A stretch of 64,000 bases of DNA from an uncultured Lachnospiraceae bacterium (GCA_910577735.1 CAJTOO010000010.1:1-64000), one strand, 5' to 3'. Counted from the stretch's first letter, positions 6,847 through 16,471 are shown. Program-made: numbers and translations. The notes: a model not told the origin generated them from the sequence alone.

Positions 6847-8346
6847 CTACTGACCGGCTTCCACATCAATGCCGTCCGCTTTATTCAAAGCAACATATTC
6901 TGCATAATTCTCACTGCCCTTTTTAATCTTCATAATACCAATACCAGTGGCAGCCCAGATCAGAGCAAATATAATACCCGTATAATTCAGGCATGCCCAT
7001 GGAAGATAAGAAAGTGTGGGTACACCCAAGGTGGTTGCCATATACACGCCGGCAGCCGTCCATGGCGTAATCGGCTCAATGACTGTAGCAGCATCTTCCA
7101 GTGTTCTTGATAAATTCCTTGGTTCCAGACCGCGTTTTACGTAGGTACTGTGGAACATTTCGCCCGGTATCAGAATCGATAACTGTCCGTTGGATGTTAC
7201 AAACACTGCGGTAATACAGGATACGATTGTTGAGAAAATCAGTCCAAAGGTGCTCTTTACAGACTTCATAATCCGGTTTAAAACGATATCCAATGATCCG
7301 GTGACCGCCAGTGTGCCTGCAAATCCATAAGCACAAAATGCAATCAGTACGGTACTTAACATGGATAACATACCGCCACGCTGCAGAAGCGTCGGTATAT
7401 CCGGAATCAGATTGGCCGCATCAAAACCTGCAACTTGAATCATATCCAGCTTAAAGCCGCCAATCGCCGCATTAAAACAGTCCGCTAACTTAAATCCCTG
7501 GAAAACAACGCCGTTAAACATGGCTACCGCACTGGAGATCAGCATCACAGGAATGGTCGGTTTCTTGCGAATGGAGCCATATAATACGATGACAATCGGC
7601 AGGATAATCATCGGGTTAAAAGAGAAAATCTGATGCAGGGTATCTAAAATCGCTGAAACCTTTTCCGGTGTTGTGCCGGACAATCCATCCAGATTCATTC
7701 CCACGGCAGTATATACGATACAGCAGATAATGAATCCGGGCCCGGTTGTCCAAAGCATATGGGCAATGTGGTCATATAATTTGGAACCCGCCGCAATCGG
7801 TGCTAAATTAGTGGTATCGGAAAGGGGAGACATTTTATCTCCAAAATATGCACCTGATACCACTGCTCCTGCCACAATCGGGAGCGGTGCGCCAAGACCG
7901 GATGCAATACCCATCAAAGCGACGCCGATGGTACCCGCCGATCCCCAGGAAGTACCTGTACAGATAGATACAATAGCGGTAACAAGAAATGCCGTAACAA
8001 TCAAAAACGATGGATTGATAATCTTCAGGCCATAATATACCATCATGGGAATGGTCCCACCAATCATCCATGTACCAATCAGAAATCCCACAATGATCAA
8101 GATGAATATAGCGGGCATCGTCTTGGAAAGTTTCCCTACAATGGAATCCATGATCTCATCCCATGAGTAACCCAGATATATTGCGATTACTGCCGCAACT
8201 GCTGCAGACACCAGCATCAGAACCTCTGCGCTTAAGCCTAAGATCGCGTAACCAATTCCCAATAGCAAAATCATTGCTATAATCGGTAAAACTGCCAGTA
8301 AAAAGGTAGGCTGCTTCTTTTCTCTTATCTTTTTTGTTTTATCCAT
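6847..8346 (-). CDS. NhaC-family Na+/H+ antiporter or amino-acid/H+ antiporter
   Basis: A 499-residue polytopic membrane protein of the NhaC family with roughly 11-12 hydrophobic helices. Family features are the GTSWGSAGTIGVALMGI segment, the SDTTNLAP motif after GDKMSPL, and the late TPWTAAGVYM. I start at ATG 8346 (MDKTKK) because the upstream frame overlaps RidA without a ribosome site; AGGAGG lies 12 bases before it. NhaC relatives exchange Na+ for protons or carry organic substrates. Sitting between RidA and a C-S lyase, this one could import the lyase substrate or export product, which is inference. Confidence 0.8.
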   Translation of the reverse strand: MDKTKKIREKKQPTFLLAVLPIIAMILLLGIGYAILGLSAEVLMLVSAAVAAVIAIYLGYSWDEIMDSIVGKLSKTMPAIFILIIVGFLIGTWMIGGTIPMMVYYGLKIINPSFLIVTAFLVTAIVSICTGTSWGSAGTIGVALMGIASGLGAPLPIVAGAVVSGAYFGDKMSPLSDTTNLAPIAAGSKLYDHIAHMLWTTGPGFIICCIVYTAVGMNLDGLSGTTPEKVSAILDTLHQIFSFNPMIILPIVIVLYGSIRKKPTIPVMLISSAVAMFNGVVFQGFKLADCFNAAIGGFKLDMIQVAGFDAANLIPDIPTLLQRGGMLSMLSTVLIAFCAYGFAGTLAVTGSLDIVLNRIMKSVKSTFGLIFSTIVSCITAVFVTSNGQLSILIPGEMFHSTYVKRGLEPRNLSRTLEDAATVIEPITPWTAAGVYMATTLGVPTLSYLPWACLNYTGIIFALIWAATGIGIMKIKKGSENYAEYVALNKADGIDVEAGQ

Positions 8347-8377
8347 AATCTTGAAATTCCTCCTGTTTCGTTGGTGA

Positions 8378-8752
8378 CTACAACTCTGCAATCACTTCTA
8401 CTTCACAAAGCACATTTTTCGGTAAAGTTTTTACCGCAACACATGATCTTGCCGGTTTGTTCACAAAATACTCCCCGTATATCTCATTGAATGCCGCAAA
8501 ATCATTCATGTCTGCGAGAAAACAGGTTGTTTTTATGACATTGTCAAATGATGCTCCTGCTTCTTCTAATATGGCTGAAATATTTTTCATTACCTGTTTT
8601 GCCTGAGCACAAATTTCCGTACCGACAATTTCTCCCGTCTCAGCATCCGCCGGAATCTGTCCCGATGTAAACAACAGTCCTTTACAGGAAACTGCCTGTG
8701 AATACGGGCCAATCGCCGGCGCCGCCTTTGCCGTCTGAATCGTTTGACTCAT
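8378..8752 (-). CDS. ridA: RidA family enamine/imine deaminase
   Basis: A 124-residue YjgF/YER057c/UK114 protein. IGPYSQAV near residue 15, FTSGQIPAD, and the C-terminal PARSCVAVKTLP (the Arg binds substrate) are all present. It hydrolyses reactive 2-aminoacrylate and related enamines that would damage PLP enzymes. The start at 8752 (MSQTIQ) is set by GGAGGGAGGAT directly upstream. It is first gene of the operon with the transporter and lyase and is divergent from the PAS-HTH regulator. Confidence 0.9.
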   Translation of the reverse strand: MSQTIQTAKAAPAIGPYSQAVSCKGLLFTSGQIPADAETGEIVGTEICAQAKQVMKNISAILEEAGASFDNVIKTTCFLADMNDFAAFNEIYGEYFVNKPARSCVAVKTLPKNVLCEVEVIAEL

Positions 8753-8804
8753 ATCCTCCCTCCTTTGCATTACTATTTTTCATTTACTGTACAATAATAA
8801 TATC

Positions 8805-8822
8805 ACTAAAATTTATTTTAGT
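8805..8822. promoter_or_regulatory. 18-bp perfect palindrome between divergent promoters
   Basis: ACTAAAAT-TT-ATTTTAGT is a perfect dyad just upstream of the ridA operon start. A related half site (TTTACTAA) recurs near 8893-8900, close to the regulator's own -10. This is a candidate binding site for the PAS-HTH regulator. Confidence 0.45.
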
Positions 8823-8877
8823 AAATAGAACTTTGTTTGCTGTTTTATACGAAAAGCTAAAATTATTTTTATTCAAC

Positions 8878-8906
8878 TTGTACAAAATAAAATTTACTAA
8901 TATAAT
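8878..8906 (+). promoter_or_regulatory. Promoter of PAS-HTH regulator
   Basis: TTGTAC (8878-8883), a 17-base spacer and TATAAT (8901-8906) lie about 30 bases before the start codon. The AGGGGG ribosome site follows. Confidence 0.65.
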
Positions 8907-8938
8907 ATAACTATATATTTTTTAGGGGGAAACTTGCT

Positions 8939-9622
8939 ATGACGAACGACAAACCGTATCTTGTATTGACAGCCACCGACAAGGCAATTCTGGCATCCTA
9001 TGCAGCAATGGTGCCAAATCTTGGCGAATACCTTGGCGATGGATATGAGATTATTCTGCACAGCCTGGAAAATCTGCATCACTCTGTGATTGAAAATGTG
9101 AACGGACATTACTCAGGCAGAGCGAACGGCGCCCCGATTACAGATCTTGCCCTTTCCATGTTATCCAAAATCGAACACGACAAAAGCCATGCAAACATCT
9201 GTTACCTAAACCGTTCTAAATCCGGTGTTCCTCTTCGCTCCTCCACAATTCCGATATTCGGAGAAAGCAAAAGAATCATTGGTCTTCTGTGCATCAATTT
9301 CTACACAGACATTCCCTTTTCTTCTGTTTTAAAAAAATTTTCTTTTGCTTCACCTGTGGTACCATCTATTTCGCCGGAAATCCGGGAAAATTTTGCAGAG
9401 AATACAGATGAACTGATTGAAACAGCCCTCACGGAAATTAAAAATGCCATCCTGAATGACTTATCCATCTCCTCCCAGAATAAAAATAAAGAAATCATCC
9501 TGGAACTCTATAACAGGGGCATTTTTAATATTAAAGATTCCGTTATCAAGGTTGCATCTCTTCTTGGTATTTCCAAAAATACGGTGTATATGCATATCCG
9601 CAATGTGAAAGCCAGGGATTGA
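8939..9622 (+). CDS. YheO/DauR-like PAS-HTH transcriptional regulator
   Basis: A 227-residue protein with an N-terminal YheO-type PAS-like sensor (LGEYLGDGYEIILHSLEN, then a RSSTIPIFGE..RIIGLLCINF beta-sheet segment to about 125) and a C-terminal helix-turn-helix (about 180-225: IKDSVIKVASLLGISKNTVYMHIRN). Relatives include DauR, a regulator of D-amino-acid catabolism. It is divergent from the RidA/transporter/lyase operon with palindromes between, so it likely controls that operon in response to an amino acid or its breakdown product. Confidence 0.85.
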   Translation: MTNDKPYLVLTATDKAILASYAAMVPNLGEYLGDGYEIILHSLENLHHSVIENVNGHYSGRANGAPITDLALSMLSKIEHDKSHANICYLNRSKSGVPLRSSTIPIFGESKRIIGLLCINFYTDIPFSSVLKKFSFASPVVPSISPEIRENFAENTDELIETALTEIKNAILNDLSISSQNKNKEIILELYNRGIFNIKDSVIKVASLLGISKNTVYMHIRNVKARD

Positions 9623-9666
9623 TACAACATTAACCGAAGTATATATTTTTATTGATTGGAGAAAAC

Positions 9667-11028
9667 ATGACCATCAGCAAACAAGCTTCTAACACCACCA
9701 ACCTGACGGAGGGCTGTATCTGGAAACAGATTATTGCCTTTGCGGTTCCGCTTTTTATAGGTAATCTTTTTCAGCAGTTGTATAATACTGCAGATTCCCT
9801 GATTGTCGGGAATTTTCTCGGCAGCAATGCCCTGGCCGCAGTTTCTTCTTCGGGAAATCTGATTTTTCTTATGGTTGGGTTCTTTCAGGGTATCTCTGTG
9901 GGCGCAGGGGTTGTAATTGCCAGATATTATGGCGCCAGAGCCTATAAAGAGGTGCAAAAGGCGATACACACCACAGTGGCTTTCGGTCTTGTTTCCGGTA
10001 TTTTCCTGACCATATTCGGAACACTGCTTACCTCCCGGATTCTGATATGGATGGGAACACCAGCGGACGTACTGCCTGAATCTGCGGTCTATTTCAGAAT
10101 TTATTTTATGGGTTCCTTATCCTTTGTCATGTACAATGTTTTTGTGGGAATCTTACAATCCATCGGTGATAGCCGCCATCCGCTTATTTATTTGGTGATA
10201 TCGTCTGTCATTAACGTTCTTCTGGATCTTTTGTTTGTAGCTGTCTTAGGACTGGGTGTGGGATCCGCCGCTGTTGCCACGATTCTTTCACAGTTTTTCA
10301 GCGCCTTTTTATGCCTTTTCCGCCTTACCTATAAAAGTCCGGAGGAATATCGTGTTTATATCAGACATATTTGTTTTGATCTGCCGATGCTTCGACAAAT
10401 TATTGCAAACGGCCTGCCCGCCGGCTTCCAGAACTCCATCATTGCTTTTGCCAATGTGGTAGTACAATCCAACATCAATAAATTCGGCAAAATGGCTGTT
10501 GCAGGAAGCGGGGCCTATTCTAAGATAGAAGGTTTCGGTTTCCTGCCTATTACCTGTTTTGCCATGGCCCTGACTACTTTTATCAGCCAGAACCTGGGCG
10601 CCAGACAATATGACCGTGCCAGGAAGGGAGCCAGGTTCGGTATTTTATGTTCTGTCATCATGGCTGAACTTGTGGGTATCTTAATCTACTTCACCGTACC
10701 CGCACTGCTTGCGGCCTTCAACCGCACCCCGGAAGTGATCGGCTTTGGCACCACCCATGCCAGAACGGTAACTCTCTTTTATTTCCTGCTCTCTTTTTCC
10801 CACTGTATAGCGGGCATCTTAAGAGGCGCCGGCAAAGCCGCTGTACCAATGCTCACGATGCTCTGTTTCTGGTGTATCGTCCGGGTCAGTTACATAACAA
10901 TCGCTGTCCATTTCATTCCGAAAATTAACGTAATATTTTGGGCCTATCCGCTGACCTGGAGTTTAAGTTCGATTGTTTTTCTCATTTACTTCCTAAAAGC
11001 AGATTGGGTCCATGGGTTTGAAAAATAA
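9667..11028 (+). CDS. MATE family efflux transporter
   Basis: A multidrug and toxin extrusion carrier of about 453 residues with 12 predicted helices in two homologous halves. Family features are the N-terminal PLFIGNLFQQLYNTADSLIVG and VSSSGNLIFLMVG, and in the second half SKIEGFGFLPITCFAMALTTF. Such proteins export cationic compounds with Na+ or H+. The frame opens with a TTG at 9652, but ATG 9667 has GGAG at proper distance and is preferred. It is co-directional with the PAS regulator 45 bases upstream, so read-through is possible. Confidence 0.88.
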   Translation: MTISKQASNTTNLTEGCIWKQIIAFAVPLFIGNLFQQLYNTADSLIVGNFLGSNALAAVSSSGNLIFLMVGFFQGISVGAGVVIARYYGARAYKEVQKAIHTTVAFGLVSGIFLTIFGTLLTSRILIWMGTPADVLPESAVYFRIYFMGSLSFVMYNVFVGILQSIGDSRHPLIYLVISSVINVLLDLLFVAVLGLGVGSAAVATILSQFFSAFLCLFRLTYKSPEEYRVYIRHICFDLPMLRQIIANGLPAGFQNSIIAFANVVVQSNINKFGKMAVAGSGAYSKIEGFGFLPITCFAMALTTFISQNLGARQYDRARKGARFGILCSVIMAELVGILIYFTVPALLAAFNRTPEVIGFGTTHARTVTLFYFLLSFSHCIAGILRGAGKAAVPMLTMLCFWCIVRVSYITIAVHFIPKINVIFWAYPLTWSLSSIVFLIYFLKADWVHGFEK

Positions 11029-11046
11029 ACGCCGCCAAGATAAGGA

Positions 11047-11114
11047 AAGATCAGAAAGGCAGACATTATCCACAGATTATTTCTCTGGTATTTAGTCTTG
11101 ACCTTTCTGATCTT
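11047..11114. terminator. Long-loop inverted repeat between convergent genes
   Basis: A 13-bp perfect inverted repeat (AAGATCAGAAAGG at 11047-11059, its complement at 11102-11114) with a loop of about 42 bases lies between the MATE gene and the convergent GH1-ManA gene. It probably ends the MATE transcript, but there is no strong T run. Confidence 0.45.
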
Positions 11115-11164
11115 AACATGCAGAATACTAAAATCTAAATAAATATCTCCAAAAATCAACCTCT

Positions 11165-13468
11165 TCAGACCGCAGACGCAATAATCTGCATATTTCCCTG
11201 CAATTCCACCGTACCATACCCACAGGGCAGAATAAAATGGTCTCCTTTTTGTATCATCTGTCCGTTAATCAGTCCTTCTCCTTCTGTCACACTCATGATC
11301 AGGAAGGGATACTCCTGTGCAAAGGAAATCTGCTTCGTCACTTCCAGCTTCCAGACTTTATAATAATCACAGGAAATCAGCAGATTCATTTCATTTTGGG
11401 GCAGTTCTCCCGCTTTGAGGACACTATCCTCGGCAGACTTGGCCGGCACGGTGATCACATCGATGCTCTGGTCCACATGAAGCTGTCTGGGCTTGCCATC
11501 CGTCAGTCTGTCATAATCATAGACACGATAAGTAATATCACTGTTCTGTTGTGTCTCTAACAGCATGATGCCTCCCTTGATCGCATGCACGGTACCCGGA
11601 TCGATCTGGATAAAGTCACCCTTTTTAATCGGGATCTCCCGGATAAACTCACTCCACCTTCCCTGCCGGATCATATCCTCCAGTTCCTGTTTGTCCTTCG
11701 CATGATGCCCGATCACCAGCGCTGAATCCTCTTCACATGCCAGGATATACCAGCACTCGGTCTTGCCAAAGGAGCCATTCTCATGCACTTTCGCATAAGC
11801 ATCATCCGGGTGCACCTGAATACTGAGATCTGCCTTCGCGTCAATGATCTTCGTCAGGAGCGGGAACCGGTCATACCCCGTCTCTCCAAAAAGTTCTGGG
11901 TGCTTCTCCCACAGTTCTGATAAGGTACATCCTTCATAAATGCCCTCTTTAACGGTACAATCCCCGTTGGGATGAGCGCTGACAGCCCAGCATTCCCCTG
12001 TATCGTCTCCTGGAATCTGATACGGCCATTCGCTTCCCAGACGGCTGCCGCCCCAGATCATCTGCTTCAATACAGGATGTAAAAACAAAATTGGTCTTTC
12101 TTTCTCATTCATAGATAACATAGCTCCATTCGTCTCCACTACTCTTTGATACCAGTATGCCGAATCTTTTACAATCCGTTTCTGGGTCTTAAAATCAACG
12201 TACACAATGCCAAACCGTTCCGTATACCCCTTGTCCCATTCAAAATTGTCCACAAAGGTCCACAGGAAATACCCTCTCACATCAGCCCCTTCATCATTTG
12301 CTTTCTGCAGGGCTGAAAGATAGGTATCCAAAAATGTGATCCGGTTAGGATCATGCACTCTCCCGTCCTTTGACACCATGTCATGGCAGGACATACCGTT
12401 CTCCGTGATGTAAAGAGGCAGTTTATATCTCTCATAAAGGAACTTCACACCCCAATACAGACACTGCGGTGTTACCGGCCACCCTGCCGCTGTTTTGGAA
12501 TGTCCTGCGGGTCTGTTGACAAACTCCGGCTCCCCATCTTTACCTGCACGAACACTATACCCATTATAGATATTCTGTCCCATAAAGTCCAGAGGCTGCG
12601 ATATCAATTTCATATCTTCTTCGGTAATCACCGGCAGATAGTCCTTGAATTTAATCAGCCCTTCTTCCGGGTATTTCCCTAAGAATACCGGATCAGAGAA
12701 CCATGCCACATTCCAGGTCCAGTTATCCATCGGATTATAAAAAGAAAACAGCACGCGTCTTGCCGCCTCAATATCTTCCGGTTTATTACTTTCCGGAAAG
12801 GCCATGCCACAGGTCGGTGCATACCCAACCTGAATGGGCCGGGACGCATATTGGCGCAGGTTCATGACTGCCTGACCATGTGCCCGCAGTGCATTGTGCG
12901 CAATCTGAAAAGTATCCCGGTATTCCATTTTTCTGCCCGGTGCATGGACCCCTCTTAAATGACCAAGTCCCACAAAACACTGGGGCTCATTAAGGGTGAT
13001 AAAATATTCACAGATATCGGAAAACTTTTCAGCCACTACCCTTGCATACTCACCGAACCAGCCTATGATATCCTCATTGAGCCAGCCGCCCAAATCCTGC
13101 AGTGCCTGAGGCAGTTCCCAATGATACATAGTAAGATAGGGTGTGATTCCATTTCTTTTCATCTCCAAAATCATGTCCCGATACAATGCCACTGCCTTCT
13201 CATTCACTGCCCCTGTTCCCTCTAGCATCAGTCTTGCCCAGCTTATGGAAAATCGATACGCCCGAATGCCCAAAAGCCGCATTAACTTATAATCTTCTTT
13301 ATAACGATGTATGTGGTCACATGCTGTCGCTGCATCTGTGCCATCCAGTATCCGCCCTTCTTCAGTAAAGGTGTCCCAGATCATGCGGCCTGCGCCATCC
13401 CCAGCATCCCTTCCTTCCACCTGATATGCACTACTGGCAACGCCCCATACAAAATCCTCCCTAAACAT
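11165..13468 (-). CDS. GH1 beta-glycosidase fused to mannose-6-phosphate isomerase
   Basis: A 767-residue two-enzyme protein. Residues 1 to about 447 are a complete GH1 glycosidase with acid/base Glu161 (TLNEP), nucleophile Glu356 (ITENG) and the FVDNFEW signature. Residues 453-767 are a full-length class I phosphomannose isomerase: WGGSRLG, zinc ligands in QVHPDD, TECWY and TVHAI, then the cupin-like C-terminal half. The join is close to end-to-start: the GH1 terminus runs into Met453 with only a few residues between, and a GGAG remains before that Met. There is no signal peptide, so it acts in the cytosol. With the SGNH esterase upstream it suggests use of mannose-containing oligosaccharides; the substrate is inferred. 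The fusion could stem from a lost stop between neighbouring genes. Confidence 0.88.
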   Translation of the reverse strand: MFREDFVWGVASSAYQVEGRDAGDGAGRMIWDTFTEEGRILDGTDAATACDHIHRYKEDYKLMRLLGIRAYRFSISWARLMLEGTGAVNEKAVALYRDMILEMKRNGITPYLTMYHWELPQALQDLGGWLNEDIIGWFGEYARVVAEKFSDICEYFITLNEPQCFVGLGHLRGVHAPGRKMEYRDTFQIAHNALRAHGQAVMNLRQYASRPIQVGYAPTCGMAFPESNKPEDIEAARRVLFSFYNPMDNWTWNVAWFSDPVFLGKYPEEGLIKFKDYLPVITEEDMKLISQPLDFMGQNIYNGYSVRAGKDGEPEFVNRPAGHSKTAAGWPVTPQCLYWGVKFLYERYKLPLYITENGMSCHDMVSKDGRVHDPNRITFLDTYLSALQKANDEGADVRGYFLWTFVDNFEWDKGYTERFGIVYVDFKTQKRIVKDSAYWYQRVVETNGAMLSMNEKERPILFLHPVLKQMIWGGSRLGSEWPYQIPGDDTGECWAVSAHPNGDCTVKEGIYEGCTLSELWEKHPELFGETGYDRFPLLTKIIDAKADLSIQVHPDDAYAKVHENGSFGKTECWYILACEEDSALVIGHHAKDKQELEDMIRQGRWSEFIREIPIKKGDFIQIDPGTVHAIKGGIMLLETQQNSDITYRVYDYDRLTDGKPRQLHVDQSIDVITVPAKSAEDSVLKAGELPQNEMNLLISCDYYKVWKLEVTKQISFAQEYPFLIMSVTEGEGLINGQMIQKGDHFILPCGYGTVELQGNMQIIASAV

Positions 13469-13520
13469 CTGTCCATGTCCTCCCTTAATATCATTTTCCT
13501 CACCCTACCTCATCTTAAAT

Positions 13521-14633
13521 CTATGCAGAGGTAATCACCGAAACCAGATAAAACGGTGTCACATCGTCCTCGTGAGTCTCCACCAGACGTATCTCCACGG
13601 TATGCTCACCAGCCGCAATGTGATGCGCCAGCGTACTGATATAGAGACAATCTCCCCAGGTCTCATCAAAATTAGCATCCAGTGTGACTGCATGTTCTTC
13701 ATCGCCATCCAACACCGCAATGGCCACAGGCGCCGGATGTCTTACCGACTTGCGGTACTGTACCGCAATCTCCGTTCCTTCCACTACAAAGGTGATGCCA
13801 GCTCCTTTGTCCGAAGCCATATACCCGCACCGGAATATATCATTGACATATTTCTTAAAAGAAGTGTCTGCCCTGAATCCCCTACAGACCGGGGTACTGT
13901 TATGATTCTGGTAACGCCTTGCATGTTCATAAGCATTGGCAGTCAGAGGCTTTGGCATCTCTGCCGGCTGCTCCTCTTCCTGCATCTGTATGTATACTTT
14001 ATTCAGGAAATCTGTGATCACTTCCGCTAAAAGCGCATGACCGTCCGTGTTCGGATGCAGGTCATCCGGTGTGATCTGACGATTCTCAATAGCGCCTGAG
14101 ACCACCTGCGGATAGATGGTTGGCTTCATGCTGACACTCGGCAAACTGTAGTGCGCTCCGATTTCCCGATGTTTCTCCTCAGCGCTCACCCCGGTATCAT
14201 AGCAGATATTGTGAATCAATATTACCGCCGGCTCACAGATATTTCCATAAACTTTCCGCACCAACCCTTCATAGGTCTCCTGATAGAAATCCGTGTTTTC
14301 ATCATTCACAGAAAACTCTATACTGACAAAATCCGGTTTATACAGCAACACATCTTCTTCCACTCTTGCAGCCCCAAACTGGGAAGTGGTGCCGCCGACG
14401 CCGGCATTGATATAGGTAAAAGCCGTCTTCGGAAACCGTTTCACGAACCAGTCGAACACCAGAAAGGCATAACAATTCGTATATTGGGTGGATACAGAGC
14501 CCTGGGTGATGGAACCGCCCAAAAATGCCATGGTCATGCGGTCTCCCTGTGCCGCCCTTTTCATCAACTGTTTCAGACGATAAAGATTGCCTCTGTGTAC
14601 CCAGCCCTTATCTGCCTGTATATCATATCCCAT
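13521..14633 (-). CDS. SGNH/GDSL-family carbohydrate esterase
   Basis: A 370-residue hydrolase. The N-terminal 215 residues carry the SGNH fold: block I FLGGSITQG with the nucleophile Ser, a Gly in INAGVGGT, SVNDENTD with the Asn, and the DDLHPN Asp/His pair near residue 195. A beta-rich C-terminal domain (about 240-370) resembles a carbohydrate-binding or jelly-roll module. There is no signal peptide. This layout recalls intracellular acetyl esterases of Roseburia-type mannan pathways (CE17), but that assignment is only suggestive. It is 52 bases upstream of the GH1-ManA gene and likely in one transcript. AGGAGG is 10 bases before the ATG. Confidence 0.8.
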   Translation of the reverse strand: MGYDIQADKGWVHRGNLYRLKQLMKRAAQGDRMTMAFLGGSITQGSVSTQYTNCYAFLVFDWFVKRFPKTAFTYINAGVGGTTSQFGAARVEEDVLLYKPDFVSIEFSVNDENTDFYQETYEGLVRKVYGNICEPAVILIHNICYDTGVSAEEKHREIGAHYSLPSVSMKPTIYPQVVSGAIENRQITPDDLHPNTDGHALLAEVITDFLNKVYIQMQEEEQPAEMPKPLTANAYEHARRYQNHNSTPVCRGFRADTSFKKYVNDIFRCGYMASDKGAGITFVVEGTEIAVQYRKSVRHPAPVAIAVLDGDEEHAVTLDANFDETWGDCLYISTLAHHIAAGEHTVEIRLVETHEDDVTPFYLVSVITSA

Positions 14634-15001
14634 ACTATGTAATCCTCCTCTTTCCAGTACTTAATTTTTAACTATATATCTCTGATTATTTAAGTAATCC
14701 TGCCGTGAACAAACAAAACTGTCTGTTCAAAAACGTTCCCCACTCCGTGGATAATCTAAAACATAAAATAGATACAAAAACAGCGGAAGCCCCATAATAA
14801 AAACATTTATGAAAGTAACTTCCGCTGAAAAATCCCTGCCTATATTGACATCTGCATCATAAGTTGTCTCTATTCTACTAGCTTACCCCCGAAATAACAA
14901 GACAGCGGCAACGGATTTTTTATTTTCGTAAACCATGCACAAATAAGCATAACATTTTTAGCTAAAATTAACTTAATTTTACTTAAATGGCATTCCGCAA
15001 C
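14634..15001. other. Intergenic region with gerA terminator
   Basis: No gene seen. The stretch holds AT-rich sequence upstream of the SGNH gene (its promoter was not identified with confidence) and the hairpin listed separately at 14781-14827. Confidence 0.4.
14776..14827 (-). terminator. Terminator downstream of gerA
   Basis: A 9-bp stem (CAGCGGAAG at 14781-14789, CTTCCGCTG at 14819-14827) has an inner CATAA/TTATG pairing and is followed on the minus strand by TTTTTG. It lies about 175 bases past the gerA stop. Confidence 0.6.
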
Positions 15002-16471
15002 TTACTGTTTTGCCTCCGGCAGTCTGAGCCGAAAAAGCCGCTTGACCAGCTGCCTGAAATTGAATGGTATGAGCGGATAAATATAACTCTTATCAGACAA
15101 TGTCTTATTACAGACAATAGACACAGCAAAGATCAAAACAGCCGCAATATATCCATATACATCAAAGATTGCCGTCAGGACGAGGTTGATAATCCTCATA
15201 AATTTCAGGGCATATCCAAGTTCATAGTTTTGCTGCGTGTAGTTTGCGATAGCCACAAACGCCATATACAGCATGACTTCCGAATTGAACCAACCGCTGT
15301 TGACAGAAAATTCTCCCAGGACCAGCGCCGCCATGACACTGAGCGGCGTGCTCAACATATTCGGCGTGTTTACTGCCGCCAGCTTCAGGCCGTCAATGGC
15401 CAGTTCCAGAATCAAAAACTGGGCAATCAAAGGAATGTTGGATGCTTCCTGCAGCATAATAAATTGAAAGGACTCCGGCACCCACTCCGGATTTTGCATC
15501 AACAGCAAAAAGGTGGGCGTCATGATATAGGTAAGAATGGAAATAATAAACCTGGACAGCCGCAGGTACGTTCCCGTAATAGGCGGAAAATAATAATCAT
15601 CCGCTTCCTCCACAATGTCAAAAATGGAAGTAGGCACGATCATGGCTGAAGGAGAATTATCCACCAGAATGACAATATCTCCTTCCAGAACCTGTGCTGC
15701 CGCCACGTCCGGCCTTTCCGTGAACTTAAATTTAGGAAAGGGATTAAACCATTTCCTTTGATAGAGACATTCTGCCAGACTCTCCTGATTCATGGTCAGC
15801 GCGTCCACCCGTATCTCCTTAATACGCCTTTTTACTTTATCTAGAAAGGCATGGTCCACCCGGTTATCCATATAGCACAGCACGATATCCGTCTGGGAAC
15901 TTTTACCCGCGTTCATCATCTCCATACGAAGTTCGGTACTGCGGATACGCCGCCTGATCAGGGCCGTATTAAAGACAACTGTCTCCACGAATCCATCTTT
16001 GGAACCCCGAAGTGTCTTATCTTTATCCGGCTCCTCCACACCCCTGGCCGGATATGTCCTGGAATCAATCAGCACACATCTGTCATAGCCATCAATAAAG
16101 AGTGCAAATACACCCGATAAAATATTGTACAGAATATCATTCCAGTCGTCTTTTAAGTCTACCTCCACATAGGGGGTAGCCTTTTTAGCCATTCCATAAG
16201 CGCTGTCCGGCATATCCTCCGCTGTCAGTCCGATAAAATACTGCAGAATCTTCATCATCAGCTCATCTTTGCAGAAACCGTCTATAAAATAGATGCAGGC
16301 CTGTCTGCCGCCCACTTCTATCACACGATATACCACATCAAAGCTTGCATCGGGTGCCATGTGCGCTTTCATGTACTCCATATTTTCAGGTAAGGACATT
16401 GTCATTTTCTGACTGTTTTCCAACTGCCTTTGTTCCTGTCCGTTTTGTTGCATGCCGTTATTATTTTTCAC
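15002..16471 (-). CDS. gerA: Spore germination receptor subunit A (GerA family)
   Basis: A protein of about 489 residues of the GerA/GerXA family, an inner-membrane part of the nutrient germinant receptor of spores. It has an N-terminal soluble half (VYRVIEVGGRQACIYFIDGF, then the GDIVILVDNSPSAMIVPTS segment near residue 270) and five or so membrane helices, including RLSRFIISILTYIMTPTFLLL and PLSVMAALVLGEFSVNSGWF. GTG 16471 is preferred over ATG 16510 because GGAAGGAG lies 8 bases before it. B and C subunits are not adjacent. It follows the nrdDG-dut genes but has its own candidate sigma-G promoter within the intervening hairpin, fitting forespore expression. Confidence 0.88.
   Translation of the reverse strand: MKNNNGMQQNGQEQRQLENSQKMTMSLPENMEYMKAHMAPDASFDVVYRVIEVGGRQACIYFIDGFCKDELMMKILQYFIGLTAEDMPDSAYGMAKKATPYVEVDLKDDWNDILYNILSGVFALFIDGYDRCVLIDSRTYPARGVEEPDKDKTLRGSKDGFVETVVFNTALIRRRIRSTELRMEMMNAGKSSQTDIVLCYMDNRVDHAFLDKVKRRIKEIRVDALTMNQESLAECLYQRKWFNPFPKFKFTERPDVAAAQVLEGDIVILVDNSPSAMIVPTSIFDIVEEADDYYFPPITGTYLRLSRFIISILTYIMTPTFLLLMQNPEWVPESFQFIMLQEASNIPLIAQFLILELAIDGLKLAAVNTPNMLSTPLSVMAALVLGEFSVNSGWFNSEVMLYMAFVAIANYTQQNYELGYALKFMRIINLVLTAIFDVYGYIAAVLIFAVSIVCNKTLSDKSYIYPLIPFNFRQLVKRLFRLRLPEAKQ

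Noticed and set aside
6214..7110. A 298-codon open frame on the plus strand
   Set aside because: Spans antisense across two well-supported genes (lyase and NhaC-type); no coding character.
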